Origin: an uncultured bacterium
GTDB taxonomy: Bacteria; Bacillota; Clostridia; Lachnospirales; Lachnospiraceae
DNA length: 36,378 nucleotides
Assembly: GCA_905214875.1 (NCBI GenBank)
Contig: CAJMNR010000037.1
Location: forward strand, 1 to 36,378
Direction: 5' to 3'
Position 1 is the stretch's first letter, and each line of letters begins with the position of its first letter. The translations under genes and the position numbers were made by a program. This document shows, piece after piece, positions 16,688-23,834 of this stretch. The notes below the pieces were generated by a model, which saw only the letters and a list, made by a program, of their open reading frames with translations, made no database searches and had not been told where the DNA came from.

Positions 16688-17710
16688 TTAGACGATGTAC
16701 TTGACTTCGCTTTCCGGAAAATATTCTTTTACCTTCTCTTGAAAGAAGGCTTTGACTTCTCGCATATCCGCCTTTGGATACGTATATTTTCCGTATCCAA
16801 ATTGTCCGTATTTGTAGACACGTTCTTCTTCGCTCATAGGGAGAGTAGAGTTGGGAAATATGTTCTCAATCAGTTCTTTGGCTCGAGGAGTGAAACGATG
16901 GGTGATGATTTCGAAAAATAAGGGATAAGGATATACTTCAGGAAGCGCTGCCTTTAATTCGGCTAATACTTCTTCATATTCCTTTCTCCTGTTCTCGTAT
17001 AGGAAAACAGGAGCAATCAAGAACCCAACAGGATATCCTGCTTTCATAACTTTAGATGCAGCTACAATCCTTGCAGAAATAGAAGAGGTATAGTGCTCAT
17101 AAGAAGAACGGACATGTTCTGTGTTGATGCTGAAACGGATTTCGGTCTTTCCATTGTGGGGAAGGGAAAGCAGGCTGTCAACATCACTGAATTTCGTGAC
17201 AAAGCGAAAACGTCCACGATCTTCATTTGCAAAGAATAAGATGGCCTGTTTAAGCGCATGGGTATAGGGTTCTACACATAAAGGATCAGAAGTTGCGGAA
17301 CCTTCAAAGGAAATGACTTTGCCAGGAGAGGCATCCATATAGGAAATCGCCTTTTTGAAGATATCATCAAGATTAACATAAACTCGTATAAATGGCTTGT
17401 CACCGAGTTGTGTATGAAGGTAACAATACTCACATTGCCCCATACATCCACTGACTAACGGCAGCATATAGTCGGCGCTTGGCTTACAAGTTTGAAAGGC
17501 GCCGCTTTTCTTTTTACTGACTACGAGTGTTCGCTTTCCATTTTGGTAAGTAGAAGCAATACTGTCTTTAGTAATAATCGACTTGATCTTGTTGGCAGAA
17601 GTTTCGATAAACTCAATTTTTTCGTTTCCATGAAAGGCCTCATAAATATTCTTACCAATTGGATACTCTAAAGTCCCTTTCTCGTATAAGATTCGTTTTG
17701 GAATAAACAT
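16688..17710 (-). CDS. splB: spore photoproduct lyase
   Basis: A radical SAM enzyme of 340 aa that directly reverts 5-thyminyl-5,6-dihydrothymine in spore DNA at germination. The iron-sulfur cluster Cys residues are Cys89, Cys93 and Cys96 (SGCMGQCEYCY), the CxxxCxxC pattern. The Cys that donates the hydrogen in Bacillus SplB (Cys141) is matched by Cys145 in SDPLCVEPY. The length fits the family. The start is fixed by AAAGGAG 8 bases before ATG. The gene is alone on the minus strand with a SigG-like promoter (17740-17768), as expected for a forespore protein. It shows that the organism forms spores or descends from spore formers. Confidence 0.95.
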   Translation of the reverse strand: MFIPKRILYEKGTLEYPIGKNIYEAFHGNEKIEFIETSANKIKSIITKDSIASTYQNGKRTLVVSKKKSGAFQTCKPSADYMLPLVSGCMGQCEYCYLHTQLGDKPFIRVYVNLDDIFKKAISYMDASPGKVISFEGSATSDPLCVEPYTHALKQAILFFANEDRGRFRFVTKFSDVDSLLSLPHNGKTEIRFSINTEHVRSSYEHYTSSISARIVAASKVMKAGYPVGFLIAPVFLYENRRKEYEEVLAELKAALPEVYPYPLFFEIITHRFTPRAKELIENIFPNSTLPMSEEERVYKYGQFGYGKYTYPKADMREVKAFFQEKVKEYFPESEVKYIV

Positions 17711-17739
17711 ATAAGTGCTCCTTTGCTACTCAATATAGT

Positions 17740-17768
17740 TAACATGTGCAACTGAGAAGGTTTTATGC
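17740..17768 (-). promoter_or_regulatory. SigG-like forespore promoter of splB
   Basis: On the minus strand GCATA (17764-17768) and CATGTTA (17740-17746) are separated by 17 bases. The SigG consensus is close to GNATR-N17/18-CATNNTA. The distance to the ATG at 17710 leaves a short leader with its ribosome binding site. Bacillus splB is SigG-dependent, so position and function agree. Confidence 0.65.
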
Positions 17769-17833
17769 AAGAGAAGAAAAATAGAAAAATGTCATTTTAT
17801 AAAATATTTTAGAAAAAAAGATAAAAAATAGTA

Positions 17834-17862
17834 TTGACAGAACGTGTTTCTTACAGTATAAT
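17834..17862 (+). promoter_or_regulatory. consensus promoter of tRNA-Gly(GCC)
   Basis: TTGACA (17834-17839) and TATAAT (17857-17862) with a 17-base spacer form a perfect SigA promoter, 28 bases before the tRNA. It reads away from splB, so the intergenic region is divergent. Confidence 0.92.
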
Positions 17863-17890
17863 CATTAATGTTCTCAAGAAAAGTTAATAT

Positions 17891-17962
17891 GCGCGAGTGG
17901 CTCAGTGGTGGAGTATCGCCTTGCCAAGGCGAGGGTCGCGGGTTCGAATCCCGTCTCGCGCT
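17891..17962 (+). tRNA. tRNA-Gly (GCC)
   Basis: A complete 72-base tRNA: acceptor gcgcgag/ctcgcgc, D-arm ggctcagtggtggagt, anticodon stem tcgcc/ggcga around ttgccaa (anticodon GCC at 17923-17925), T-arm gggttcgaatccc, discriminator T and no CCA. Its last 51 bases and the next four are identical to positions 1-55. The rest of the splB-DUF4003 gap (17711-18234) holds promoters, this tRNA and its terminator; no protein gene is visible there. Confidence 0.97.
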
Positions 17963-17968
17963 TACTAT

Positions 17969-18006
17969 AAACTCTTAAATCTAGTATTGGATTTAAGAGT
18001 TTTTTT
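17969..18006 (+). terminator. intrinsic terminator of tRNA-Gly(GCC)
   Basis: A 13-bp stem (17969-17981 with 17990-18002, core actcttaaatc/gatttaagagt) runs into a T run ending at 18006. Confidence 0.9.
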
Positions 18007-18145
18007 GGTTTTCGAAAACAACGTACCAATGCTACCTTAAACCCTTTACTTTTTGATTCTTTTATGAGTTGTGTATGCATTTTTGGATAAAAATATAAAA
18101 AAATTATAAGATTTGATTAAAACAAGTTACTTTTTAGGAATAATG

Positions 18146-18154
18146 TGGTAAAAT
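18146..18154 (+). promoter_or_regulatory. extended -10 promoter of DUF4003 gene
   Basis: TGGTAAAAT (TGn plus TAAAAT) lies within a 16-base block shared with 8521-8536. Transcription would start near 18161, leaving a leader of about 70 bases that contains the ribosome binding site and hairpin described at 18179-18228. Confidence 0.55.
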
Positions 18155-18178
18155 GCAAATAAATACGAATTTAAGTGG

Positions 18179-18228
18179 GAAGGAGTCTTTGTTAGATAGC
18201 AGACTTTTATCCAACAGCTAATCTAACA
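18179..18228 (+). promoter_or_regulatory. Shine-Dalgarno separated from its start by a hairpin
   Basis: GGAAGGAG (near 18178-18185) is the only strong ribosome binding site before the DUF4003 gene, but it lies 49 bases from the ATG at 18235. The gap holds a hairpin: TGTTAGA (18190-18196) pairs TCTAACA (18222-18228), and TAGC (18197-18200) pairs GCTA (18217-18220), with one bulged A and a 16-base loop. With the hairpin folded out, the spacing becomes about 7 to the GTG at 18232 or 10 to the ATG at 18235. This suggests a structure-bridged ribosome binding site, as known for phage T4 gene 38. Seen in sequence, not tested. Confidence 0.55.
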
Positions 18229-18234
18229 TACGTG

Positions 18235-19173
18235 ATGAATATGAATGATGCATTAGTGGTAAAGAGTAAATTATTTGTACAAAACAGAGATATCTTAAAG
18301 ACAGAGTTTAAATGGGCATCTTCTAACATGGTTCCTTTGTGTGCATATATGTATGCAAAAAAAGGAATTAAAGTAGATGCGGTTCGTATTAATGAGTGTA
18401 AGCAGATTATTAAGAAACATATTGGGGTGTTTTCAAAAGTAAAAGGCGATGCATTTTATCCGTTAGCTACGGCATTATCTTTAGAGAATAGTAAAGAGAA
18501 GGCGTTTGCAAGACGGGTGGAGGTTTACAAGAAGTTAAAAGAAAAGTTTGGTTCGGCTATTTACATGCCTTGGATTGCATTTGCAGTTGGTGATTATGAA
18601 AAAGAGCATAACACAGACATAGACAAATTGATTCAACGCAGCGTTGAGCTAGAAGAAATGATTAACAATGAGTTTTTAGACAAAAAGGAAAATAAGCTAG
18701 AAGGAATTGCAGTGCTTCTTATCCTTTCAGGCAAGACAAATCAAGAAATCATTAGAGATTTAAAGATTGCCTATGAGTTTTTATGTGATACAAAGATCAG
18801 TAAAGAAGCCATTCCTGCATTAAGCTATATGTTAGCGGCAGGAACAGGAGAAATTGAGGATTCTTGTGAAAAAGCATTATCCAGTTATGAAATATTTCTG
18901 AAGAGCCAATGTAAGTTTGAAAAAGAAGCAGAAACAGCGGTATTAGGACTGCTTGCAAATAGTAAGCAGAAACAAGAAGAGTACATAAAGGATGTAATCG
19001 ATGTAAATGAATTTTTAGCAGAACAAAAGGGCTTTGATATTATAAATGTATCCAGCCATGAACGTCATATGTATGCAGGTCTCCTAGCAGCTCAAGATAG
19101 TAGTGCTGTTGAGGAACAAATTGCAGTACTTATCGCAATGGAAAGTGCTTTAAATGTCGCGATTTTTGACTAA
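18235..19173 (+). CDS. DUF4003 family protein
   Basis: A soluble, mostly helical protein of 312 aa with no signal peptide, membrane segment or catalytic motif that I recognise. It resembles the DUF4003 family of Firmicutes, whose function is unknown. Several helix-turn-helix-like repeats (YPLATALSLENS, IAVLLILSGKT, IPALSYMLAAGTG, AVLGLLANS) suggest an alpha-solenoid. Start choice is unclear: GTG 18232, ATG 18235 and ATG 18241 are in frame, none with a close ribosome binding site; the one at 18178 fits only if the intervening hairpin folds. The gene has its own promoter and is followed by the CarD-type gene after 161 bases. Confidence 0.75.
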   Translation: MNMNDALVVKSKLFVQNRDILKTEFKWASSNMVPLCAYMYAKKGIKVDAVRINECKQIIKKHIGVFSKVKGDAFYPLATALSLENSKEKAFARRVEVYKKLKEKFGSAIYMPWIAFAVGDYEKEHNTDIDKLIQRSVELEEMINNEFLDKKENKLEGIAVLLILSGKTNQEIIRDLKIAYEFLCDTKISKEAIPALSYMLAAGTGEIEDSCEKALSSYEIFLKSQCKFEKEAETAVLGLLANSKQKQEEYIKDVIDVNEFLAEQKGFDIINVSSHERHMYAGLLAAQDSSAVEEQIAVLIAMESALNVAIFD

Positions 19174-19290
19174 AAATTCGCCCATACTTTACAAGAAGTT
19201 TACATTTTCAACAAAACAAAATGCGAAGAATTTTCCTATTTTATAAAAGTCACGAAAAATGCATAATTCGACGCCAAACTATTAATTTAG

Positions 19291-19299
19291 TGTTACAAT
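19291..19299 (+). promoter_or_regulatory. extended -10 promoter of CarD-type gene
   Basis: TGTTACAAT (TGn plus TACAAT) lies 35 bases before the ATG at 19335. The -35 is poor. The 161-base gap after DUF4003 holds no clear terminator, so read-through is possible. Confidence 0.5.
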
Positions 19300-19334
19300 A
19301 GAAGTAATGGAATTAATAGAATAGGAGTAAGGTT

Positions 19335-19832
19335 ATGTATCAAATAGGTGAACATGTAGTTTATGGAGCAGGAAAAGTTTGCGAAGTTGAAGAGATTACT
19401 GAAATGAAAGTCAGCAATGAAAAGAAGCTGTACTATGTTTTACATCCAATTCATAAAGCAAATGAAAAAATTTATGTTCCTGTAAAAAATGAGGCAAAAT
19501 CAATGCATAAGGTGATTAGCAAAGAAGATGCACTTACAATCATTGACGCAATTCCGGATGTTGAACCACTTGCCGTTACCAATGAACGTATGAGAGAGCA
19601 ACATTATAAAGATTTGATGAAAGAAAAGGATTACTATAGCTTGATCAAATTGATTAAATCCATTCACATTCGTAACGAAAAGCGTTTAGCAAGAGGAAAG
19701 AAAACCACTACAACAGATGCTTATTACTTATCTATTGCAAGAGGTGCATTTGAAAATGAACTTGCAGATGCCCTAGACCTAGAGACTGACGAGATTAGAG
19801 ACTTTATAGATAAACGATTACAAGAACAATAA
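19335..19832 (+). CDS. CarD/CdnL-type transcription factor
   Basis: A 165-aa protein of the CarD_CdnL_TRCF family, which binds the RNA polymerase beta subunit and stabilises open promoter complexes. The N-terminal Tudor-like domain (about 1-60) shows IGEHVVYGAGKVCEV and YYVLHPIHKANEKIYVPV. The C-terminal part (about 70-165) is helical with a basic segment (IHIRNEKRLARGKK) that would contact DNA upstream of the -10. Length and order match CarD proteins. AGGAGTAAGG before ATG fixes the start. It is monocistronic before a strong terminator. Which promoters it controls cannot be seen. Confidence 0.88.
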   Translation: MYQIGEHVVYGAGKVCEVEEITEMKVSNEKKLYYVLHPIHKANEKIYVPVKNEAKSMHKVISKEDALTIIDAIPDVEPLAVTNERMREQHYKDLMKEKDYYSLIKLIKSIHIRNEKRLARGKKTTTTDAYYLSIARGAFENELADALDLETDEIRDFIDKRLQEQ

Positions 19833-19839
19833 TTACATA

Positions 19840-19879
19840 AAAAGAGACAGGCTTAGAAAATGTAAAGCCTGTCTCTTTT
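19840..19879 (+). terminator. intrinsic terminator after CarD-type gene
   Basis: A 15-bp stem (19840-19854 with 19865-19879, core gagacaggctt/aagcctgtctc) is followed by the T-rich arm tttt. The A-rich left arm may allow use on both strands. Confidence 0.9.
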
Positions 19880-19922
19880 GTCTATTCATAGGAAAGACTC
19901 TTTATTTAAAAGGAACTCTCTC

Positions 19923-19951
19923 TTTACTAATTGTATAATTTTACCTATAAT
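19923..19951 (+). promoter_or_regulatory. probable promoter of GH3 beta-glucosidase
   Basis: TTTACT (19923-19928) and TATAAT (19946-19951) are 17 bases apart, 97 bases before the ATG. A second TATAAT at 20019 lacks a -35 and is very near the ribosome binding site. Confidence 0.55.
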
Positions 19952-20047
19952 ATAAGTAAAAGATGTTAAAAACTGGGTATTTTTATTGTACATAGGAAAA
20001 GTAAATAAAGTTTTGAATTATAATAAAAAATAGAGGGGAGAACTGGT

Positions 20048-22363
20048 ATGGTAAAAGTCAAAGAACAAGCAGAACTCGATGAGTTAATTGCTAAGATGAC
20101 ATTGGAGGAAAAGGCCGGGCTATGTTCGGGTGCAGATTTCTGGCATACGAAAAAAGTAGAACGTTTAGGAGTTCCCGATACGATGGTTTCCGATGGACCT
20201 CACGGATTACGGAAACAGGATATGAATGGAGACAATCTTGGAATCAATGATAGTATCAAGGCAGTATGTTTTCCAACAGGATCTGCATTGGCTGCATCTT
20301 TTAACAAAGAGCTTGTAAGAAGCTTGGGAGAAACGATAGGAAATGAGTGTCAGGCAGAAGATGTCAGCGTAGTATTAGGACCGGCAGTGAATATTAAACG
20401 TTCTCCATTATGCGGAAGGAATTTTGAATACTATTCCGAAGATCCTTGTGTAGCAACAGAGATTGCTGGTGCCTATATCGATGGTGTACAAAGTAAGAAT
20501 GTAGGCGTAAGCATCAAACACTTTTTTGCCAATAATCAGGAAACGAGACGTCTGACCTCTTCAAGCGTAATTGATGAACGTACGTTGCATGAAATCTATC
20601 TGGCAGCCTTTGAAGGGGCCATTAAGAAACATAAGCCATGGACAGTCATGTGCTCCTACAATAGGATTAATGGAACCTATGCTGCAGAGAATAAACAATA
20701 CTTAACCGATGTATTACGAAAAGAATGGGGATTTGAAGGATATGTCGTAAGTGACTGGGGCGCAGTCAATGATCGTGTCAATGACTTAAAGGCCGGCTTA
20801 AACCTAGAGATGCCTTCCACAGGTGGAATTGGAGATGCAGAGATTGTAGCAGCTGTAAAGAACGGTACGCTAGATGAAAACATCTTAGATGAGGCTGTAA
20901 GAAGAATTCTTGCGATTGTATATCGGTACAAAGAGAATCGTGATCTTGATGCAAAATTTGATATGGAGAAAGACCATAAGATGGCATATGAAGTTGCCAA
21001 AGAAACCGTTGTCTTACTAAAAAATGATAATGTTCTTCCATTAAACTTGTCAGATTCAGTTGCCATAATTGGTAAATACGCCGAAAAGCCAAGATATCAA
21101 GGTGGGGGAAGCTCTCATATCAATAGCTTTAAAGTGACAAGTGCGCTGAATTATTTAGAAGAAGCATATGGTGGAGAAGCAAACTATACATATGCCAAAG
21201 GATTTGACGATAAGAAAGATGAAATCGATGAAGCCTTGGTAAAAGAAGCGGTGGAAGCTGCAAAGAATGCAAAAGTTGCAGTGATTTTTGCCGGCCTTCC
21301 AGACAGCTTTGAATCAGAAGGATTTGATCGTAAACATATGAGAATGCCAAACTGTCAAAACTATTTGATTGAAGAAGTTGCTAAAGTACAACCAAACGTG
21401 ATCGTTGTCTTACATAATGGCTCTCCAGTAGAAATGCCTTGGGTAGATAAAGTAAAAGGAATCTTAGAGGCTTATCTTGGTGGACAGGCTATTGGAGCCG
21501 CTGTTGTTGATATCCTTTATGGAAAAGTCAATCCATCAGGAAGACTTGCAGAAACATTTCCAATTCAGTTGGAAGATAATCCATCTTATCTTTACTATCT
21601 AGGTGAAGGAGATCAAGTAGAGTATAAAGAAGGAATCTTTGTAGGATATCGTTATTACGACAAGAAAAAATGCAAAGTATTATTCCCATTCGGATATGGC
21701 TTATCTTATACAAAATTCTCCTATATGAACCTTAGACTAGAACAAACAAGCATATTGGATACCGATGTAATAAATGCTAGTGTTGATGTAACAAATACTG
21801 GAAAGGTAGAAGGGAAAGAAGTCGTTCAACTTTATGTAGGAAAGAAGGAAAGTAAGGTAATTCGACCAGTCAAAGAGTTACGAAAGTTTACGAAAATCAA
21901 TCTGAAACCAGGGGAAACGAAAACAGTTACCTTCCAGTTATCCAAACGAGACTTTTCCTATTATAATATAGAAATCCAAGACTGGTATGCAGAGTCGGGA
22001 GAATATGAAGTAATGGTTGCCAGAAATGTAAATGATGTGATACTTACAAAGAAACTAGTACTTAAGGCAACTAAGAAAATCCCAACAACATATACGCTCA
22101 ATACAAGGTTTGAGGATGCTTATTCATCAGAAGAAGCACGTGAAATCATGAAACCTTATTTGAAAGGTAACTTCTATTTTGCATTGCTTAATGGAGAAAA
22201 ACGCGAGGAAAGCGAAGCTTCAGCAGAAGCGATTACAAAGGAAATGGAAGAAGCGATGATGAACGATATGCCTCTTAGAAGCATACGCGACTATAGCAAT
22301 GGAGCAGTCACAACAGAAGACTTGCTTAAAATGATTGACCAATTAAATAAATTAAATCAATGA
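20048..22363 (+). CDS. glycoside hydrolase family 3 beta-glucosidase
   Basis: A cytoplasmic 771-aa GH3 enzyme that would hydrolyse cellobiose or related beta-glucosides. VSDGPHGLR near 48-55, the substrate-binding KHFFANNQETRR (157-168) and the nucleophile Asp236 in VVSDWGAVNDR define the first domain. The alpha/beta domain (about 330-560) holds GGGSSHIN and GFDRKHMRMP. FPFGYGLSY precedes the C-terminal fibronectin-III-like domain (about 580-680), followed by an extra 90-residue tail. It is only distantly similar to the GH3 at 2448 and represents the BglB-like branch. No signal peptide. GAGGGGAG before ATG fixes the start. It precedes the esterase and oligosaccharide importer, suggesting use on imported sugars. 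Confidence 0.93.
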   Translation: MVKVKEQAELDELIAKMTLEEKAGLCSGADFWHTKKVERLGVPDTMVSDGPHGLRKQDMNGDNLGINDSIKAVCFPTGSALAASFNKELVRSLGETIGNECQAEDVSVVLGPAVNIKRSPLCGRNFEYYSEDPCVATEIAGAYIDGVQSKNVGVSIKHFFANNQETRRLTSSSVIDERTLHEIYLAAFEGAIKKHKPWTVMCSYNRINGTYAAENKQYLTDVLRKEWGFEGYVVSDWGAVNDRVNDLKAGLNLEMPSTGGIGDAEIVAAVKNGTLDENILDEAVRRILAIVYRYKENRDLDAKFDMEKDHKMAYEVAKETVVLLKNDNVLPLNLSDSVAIIGKYAEKPRYQGGGSSHINSFKVTSALNYLEEAYGGEANYTYAKGFDDKKDEIDEALVKEAVEAAKNAKVAVIFAGLPDSFESEGFDRKHMRMPNCQNYLIEEVAKVQPNVIVVLHNGSPVEMPWVDKVKGILEAYLGGQAIGAAVVDILYGKVNPSGRLAETFPIQLEDNPSYLYYLGEGDQVEYKEGIFVGYRYYDKKKCKVLFPFGYGLSYTKFSYMNLRLEQTSILDTDVINASVDVTNTGKVEGKEVVQLYVGKKESKVIRPVKELRKFTKINLKPGETKTVTFQLSKRDFSYYNIEIQDWYAESGEYEVMVARNVNDVILTKKLVLKATKKIPTTYTLNTRFEDAYSSEEAREIMKPYLKGNFYFALLNGEKREESEASAEAITKEMEEAMMNDMPLRSIRDYSNGAVTTEDLLKMIDQLNKLNQ

Positions 22364-22368
22364 CTTCT

Positions 22369-22410
22369 AAAGGAAAGGGCACAGCAATAATCTGTGTCCT
22401 TTCCTTATAT
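22369..22410 (+). terminator. probable terminator after GH3 gene
   Basis: A 15-bp stem (22370-22384 with 22392-22406, aaggaaagggcacag/ctgtgtcctttcctt, one G-U pair) and a 7-base loop. The T run after it is poor. Confidence 0.7.
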
Positions 22411-22458
22411 ATAGATGTGATTTTTTTGCCGACAGGAAACAAACTTAAGAAATAGCTA

Positions 22459-22467
22459 TGGTATGAT
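22459..22467 (+). promoter_or_regulatory. extended -10 promoter of CE2-like esterase
   Basis: TGGTATGAT (TGn plus TATGAT) lies about 60 bases before the ATG. No good -35 is visible. Confidence 0.45.
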
Positions 22468-22529
22468 ACGAAACTTTAATGGATTGCGAAATAGTTTAGT
22501 GACTATACTAAGTGAAAAGGAGAATGAAC

Positions 22530-23573
22530 ATGTCTAATATTATTAAAGCAAATCACGAATTTTTAGTATACCGAGGAAGATATGATGATAGTGATATAGA
22601 GGCACCTGTATTTGGATTTCCTTACAGTGGAATTCTTGTTACATTTGAAGGAAGTGAGATTACGGTAATGCTTAAGAATAAGCATGTGTCTCATAAGAAT
22701 TATCTTGGAGTCATTGTTGATGGAAAAGTACAAAAATATTTGCTGGAAGAAGGAGCAGATGAACAAATTATAAAGTTAGTAGAGGGATTAGAAGAAATCA
22801 AACATGAGGTGTTTGTTTATAAATGTTCTGATTTATCCAATCAGATTACAATCCTAGGATTTGACTTAGGGGAACGTGGAAAACTTGTAATGCCAAGAAA
22901 ACAGAAAAGGAAGTTGATCGAGTTTTATGGAGATTCTGTTACGGCAGGACAATATGTAGAAGCAAAGAGCGAGCAATTTCCATTTATGTCAGAAGAGGAG
23001 AAAGATGCTTATACCAACCCATATTATTCTTATGCAGCCATAGTTGGAAGACTACTTCATGCCAGAGTAAACCTGATTGCACAAAGCAAGGTTGCCTTTG
23101 CAGATGGGCAGGGAGGTTGCAATGTCGGAATGGAAACATTGTTTGATAAGGCAAGCTTTGATATTGAAACAAAAACTGGATCAGAATGGAACTTTAAAAA
23201 GGAGGAGCCTACGATCGTCATAGTTTCTCTGGGACAATATGATGGAATTCCAGATGACTTTATGAAAGAAGATATGAATGGCGAACAGGCTGAGGAATGG
23301 AAAGGAAAATTGAGAGCGTTTATTACGAAACTACGAAAACTGTATCCAAAGACGCTAATTGTTTTAACTACCAGTATTCTAAGGCATTCTCCAAAATGGG
23401 ATAGAGCAATCGGTCAAGTTTGCACACAATTTAACGAAAATAATGTTATTCACTTTTTATACAACGAAAATGCTCGAGGAGCCCATCCATTTGTTAATAT
23501 TGCACAATTTGAAAAGATGGCGTTGGAATTAAATGCTTTTCTATTAGGGCTTGAAAATACGCTTTGGAGTTAG
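22530..23573 (+). CDS. CE2-like SGNH esterase (acetylxylan esterase type)
   Basis: A 347-aa cytoplasmic esterase with the two-domain CE2 layout: an N-terminal jelly-roll-like domain (about 1-125) and a C-terminal SGNH hydrolase domain. The nucleophile is Ser136 in FYGDSVTAG. The catalytic His is in RGAHPFVNIAQFEKMA (about 318), with no Asp three residues before it, as in the Ser-His dyads of CE2. The block normally GTND reads LGQYDG (about 234-239), so the oxyanion Asn is replaced by Tyr, which is unusual. It would remove acetyl groups from imported oligosaccharides if active. The start at 22530 lies 7 bases after AAGGAG; the in-frame GTG at 22512 precedes that site. It lies between the GH3 and the importer operon. 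Confidence 0.82.
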   Translation: MSNIIKANHEFLVYRGRYDDSDIEAPVFGFPYSGILVTFEGSEITVMLKNKHVSHKNYLGVIVDGKVQKYLLEEGADEQIIKLVEGLEEIKHEVFVYKCSDLSNQITILGFDLGERGKLVMPRKQKRKLIEFYGDSVTAGQYVEAKSEQFPFMSEEEKDAYTNPYYSYAAIVGRLLHARVNLIAQSKVAFADGQGGCNVGMETLFDKASFDIETKTGSEWNFKKEEPTIVIVSLGQYDGIPDDFMKEDMNGEQAEEWKGKLRAFITKLRKLYPKTLIVLTTSILRHSPKWDRAIGQVCTQFNENNVIHFLYNENARGAHPFVNIAQFEKMALELNAFLLGLENTLWS

Positions 23574-23658
23574 GAAAAACGACAAAAATAGTTTTGAAAA
23601 GTACTAAAATACAGTAAAATGCAACATATAAAAATATAGTCAACTAACTGGAAAATAC

Positions 23659-23687
23659 TTGAAAAAATAGACAAATCCTAGTATAAT
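23659..23687 (+). promoter_or_regulatory. promoter of the Opp-type importer operon
   Basis: TTGAAA (23659-23664) and TATAAT (23682-23687) with a 17-base spacer form a near-consensus SigA promoter. The transcript would carry a leader of about 140 bases containing the short ORF at 23755. Confidence 0.8.
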
Positions 23688-23754
23688 ATAAAACGTAGAG
23701 GGAGAATACATATTTTACATTATAAAAAATATGCAATAACAACGGGGGTTTAAA

Positions 23755-23793
23755 ATGAAAAAGTATACAAATTGCATAAGTAATGGTGTATGA
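23755..23793 (+). CDS. possible 12-aa leader peptide before importer operon
   Basis: ATG with GGGGGT 6 bases upstream opens a 12-codon ORF, MKKYTNCISNGV. Its TGA overlaps an ATG (ATGA at 23790) that is in frame with the binding-protein gene. A weak hairpin ACGAA/TTCGT (23802-23816) plus five T follows, just before the real ribosome binding site at 23823. It could be a regulatory leader or the remnant of an older start. Too short to judge by composition. Confidence 0.3.
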   Translation: MKKYTNCISNGV

Positions 23794-23834
23794 GTTTTCC
23801 TACGAAAATAATTCGTTTTTATGGAGGGAGAAAC

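Noticed and set aside
1..17962. genomic island bounded by tRNA repeats
   Set aside because: Both copies appear to be full, functional tRNA genes with their own terminators; there is no integrase, phage gene or compositional break between them.
17874..18080. minus-strand frame over tRNA-Gly(GCC)
   Set aside because: It contains the usual GFEPATLALARR-type artefact of a tRNA read in reverse.
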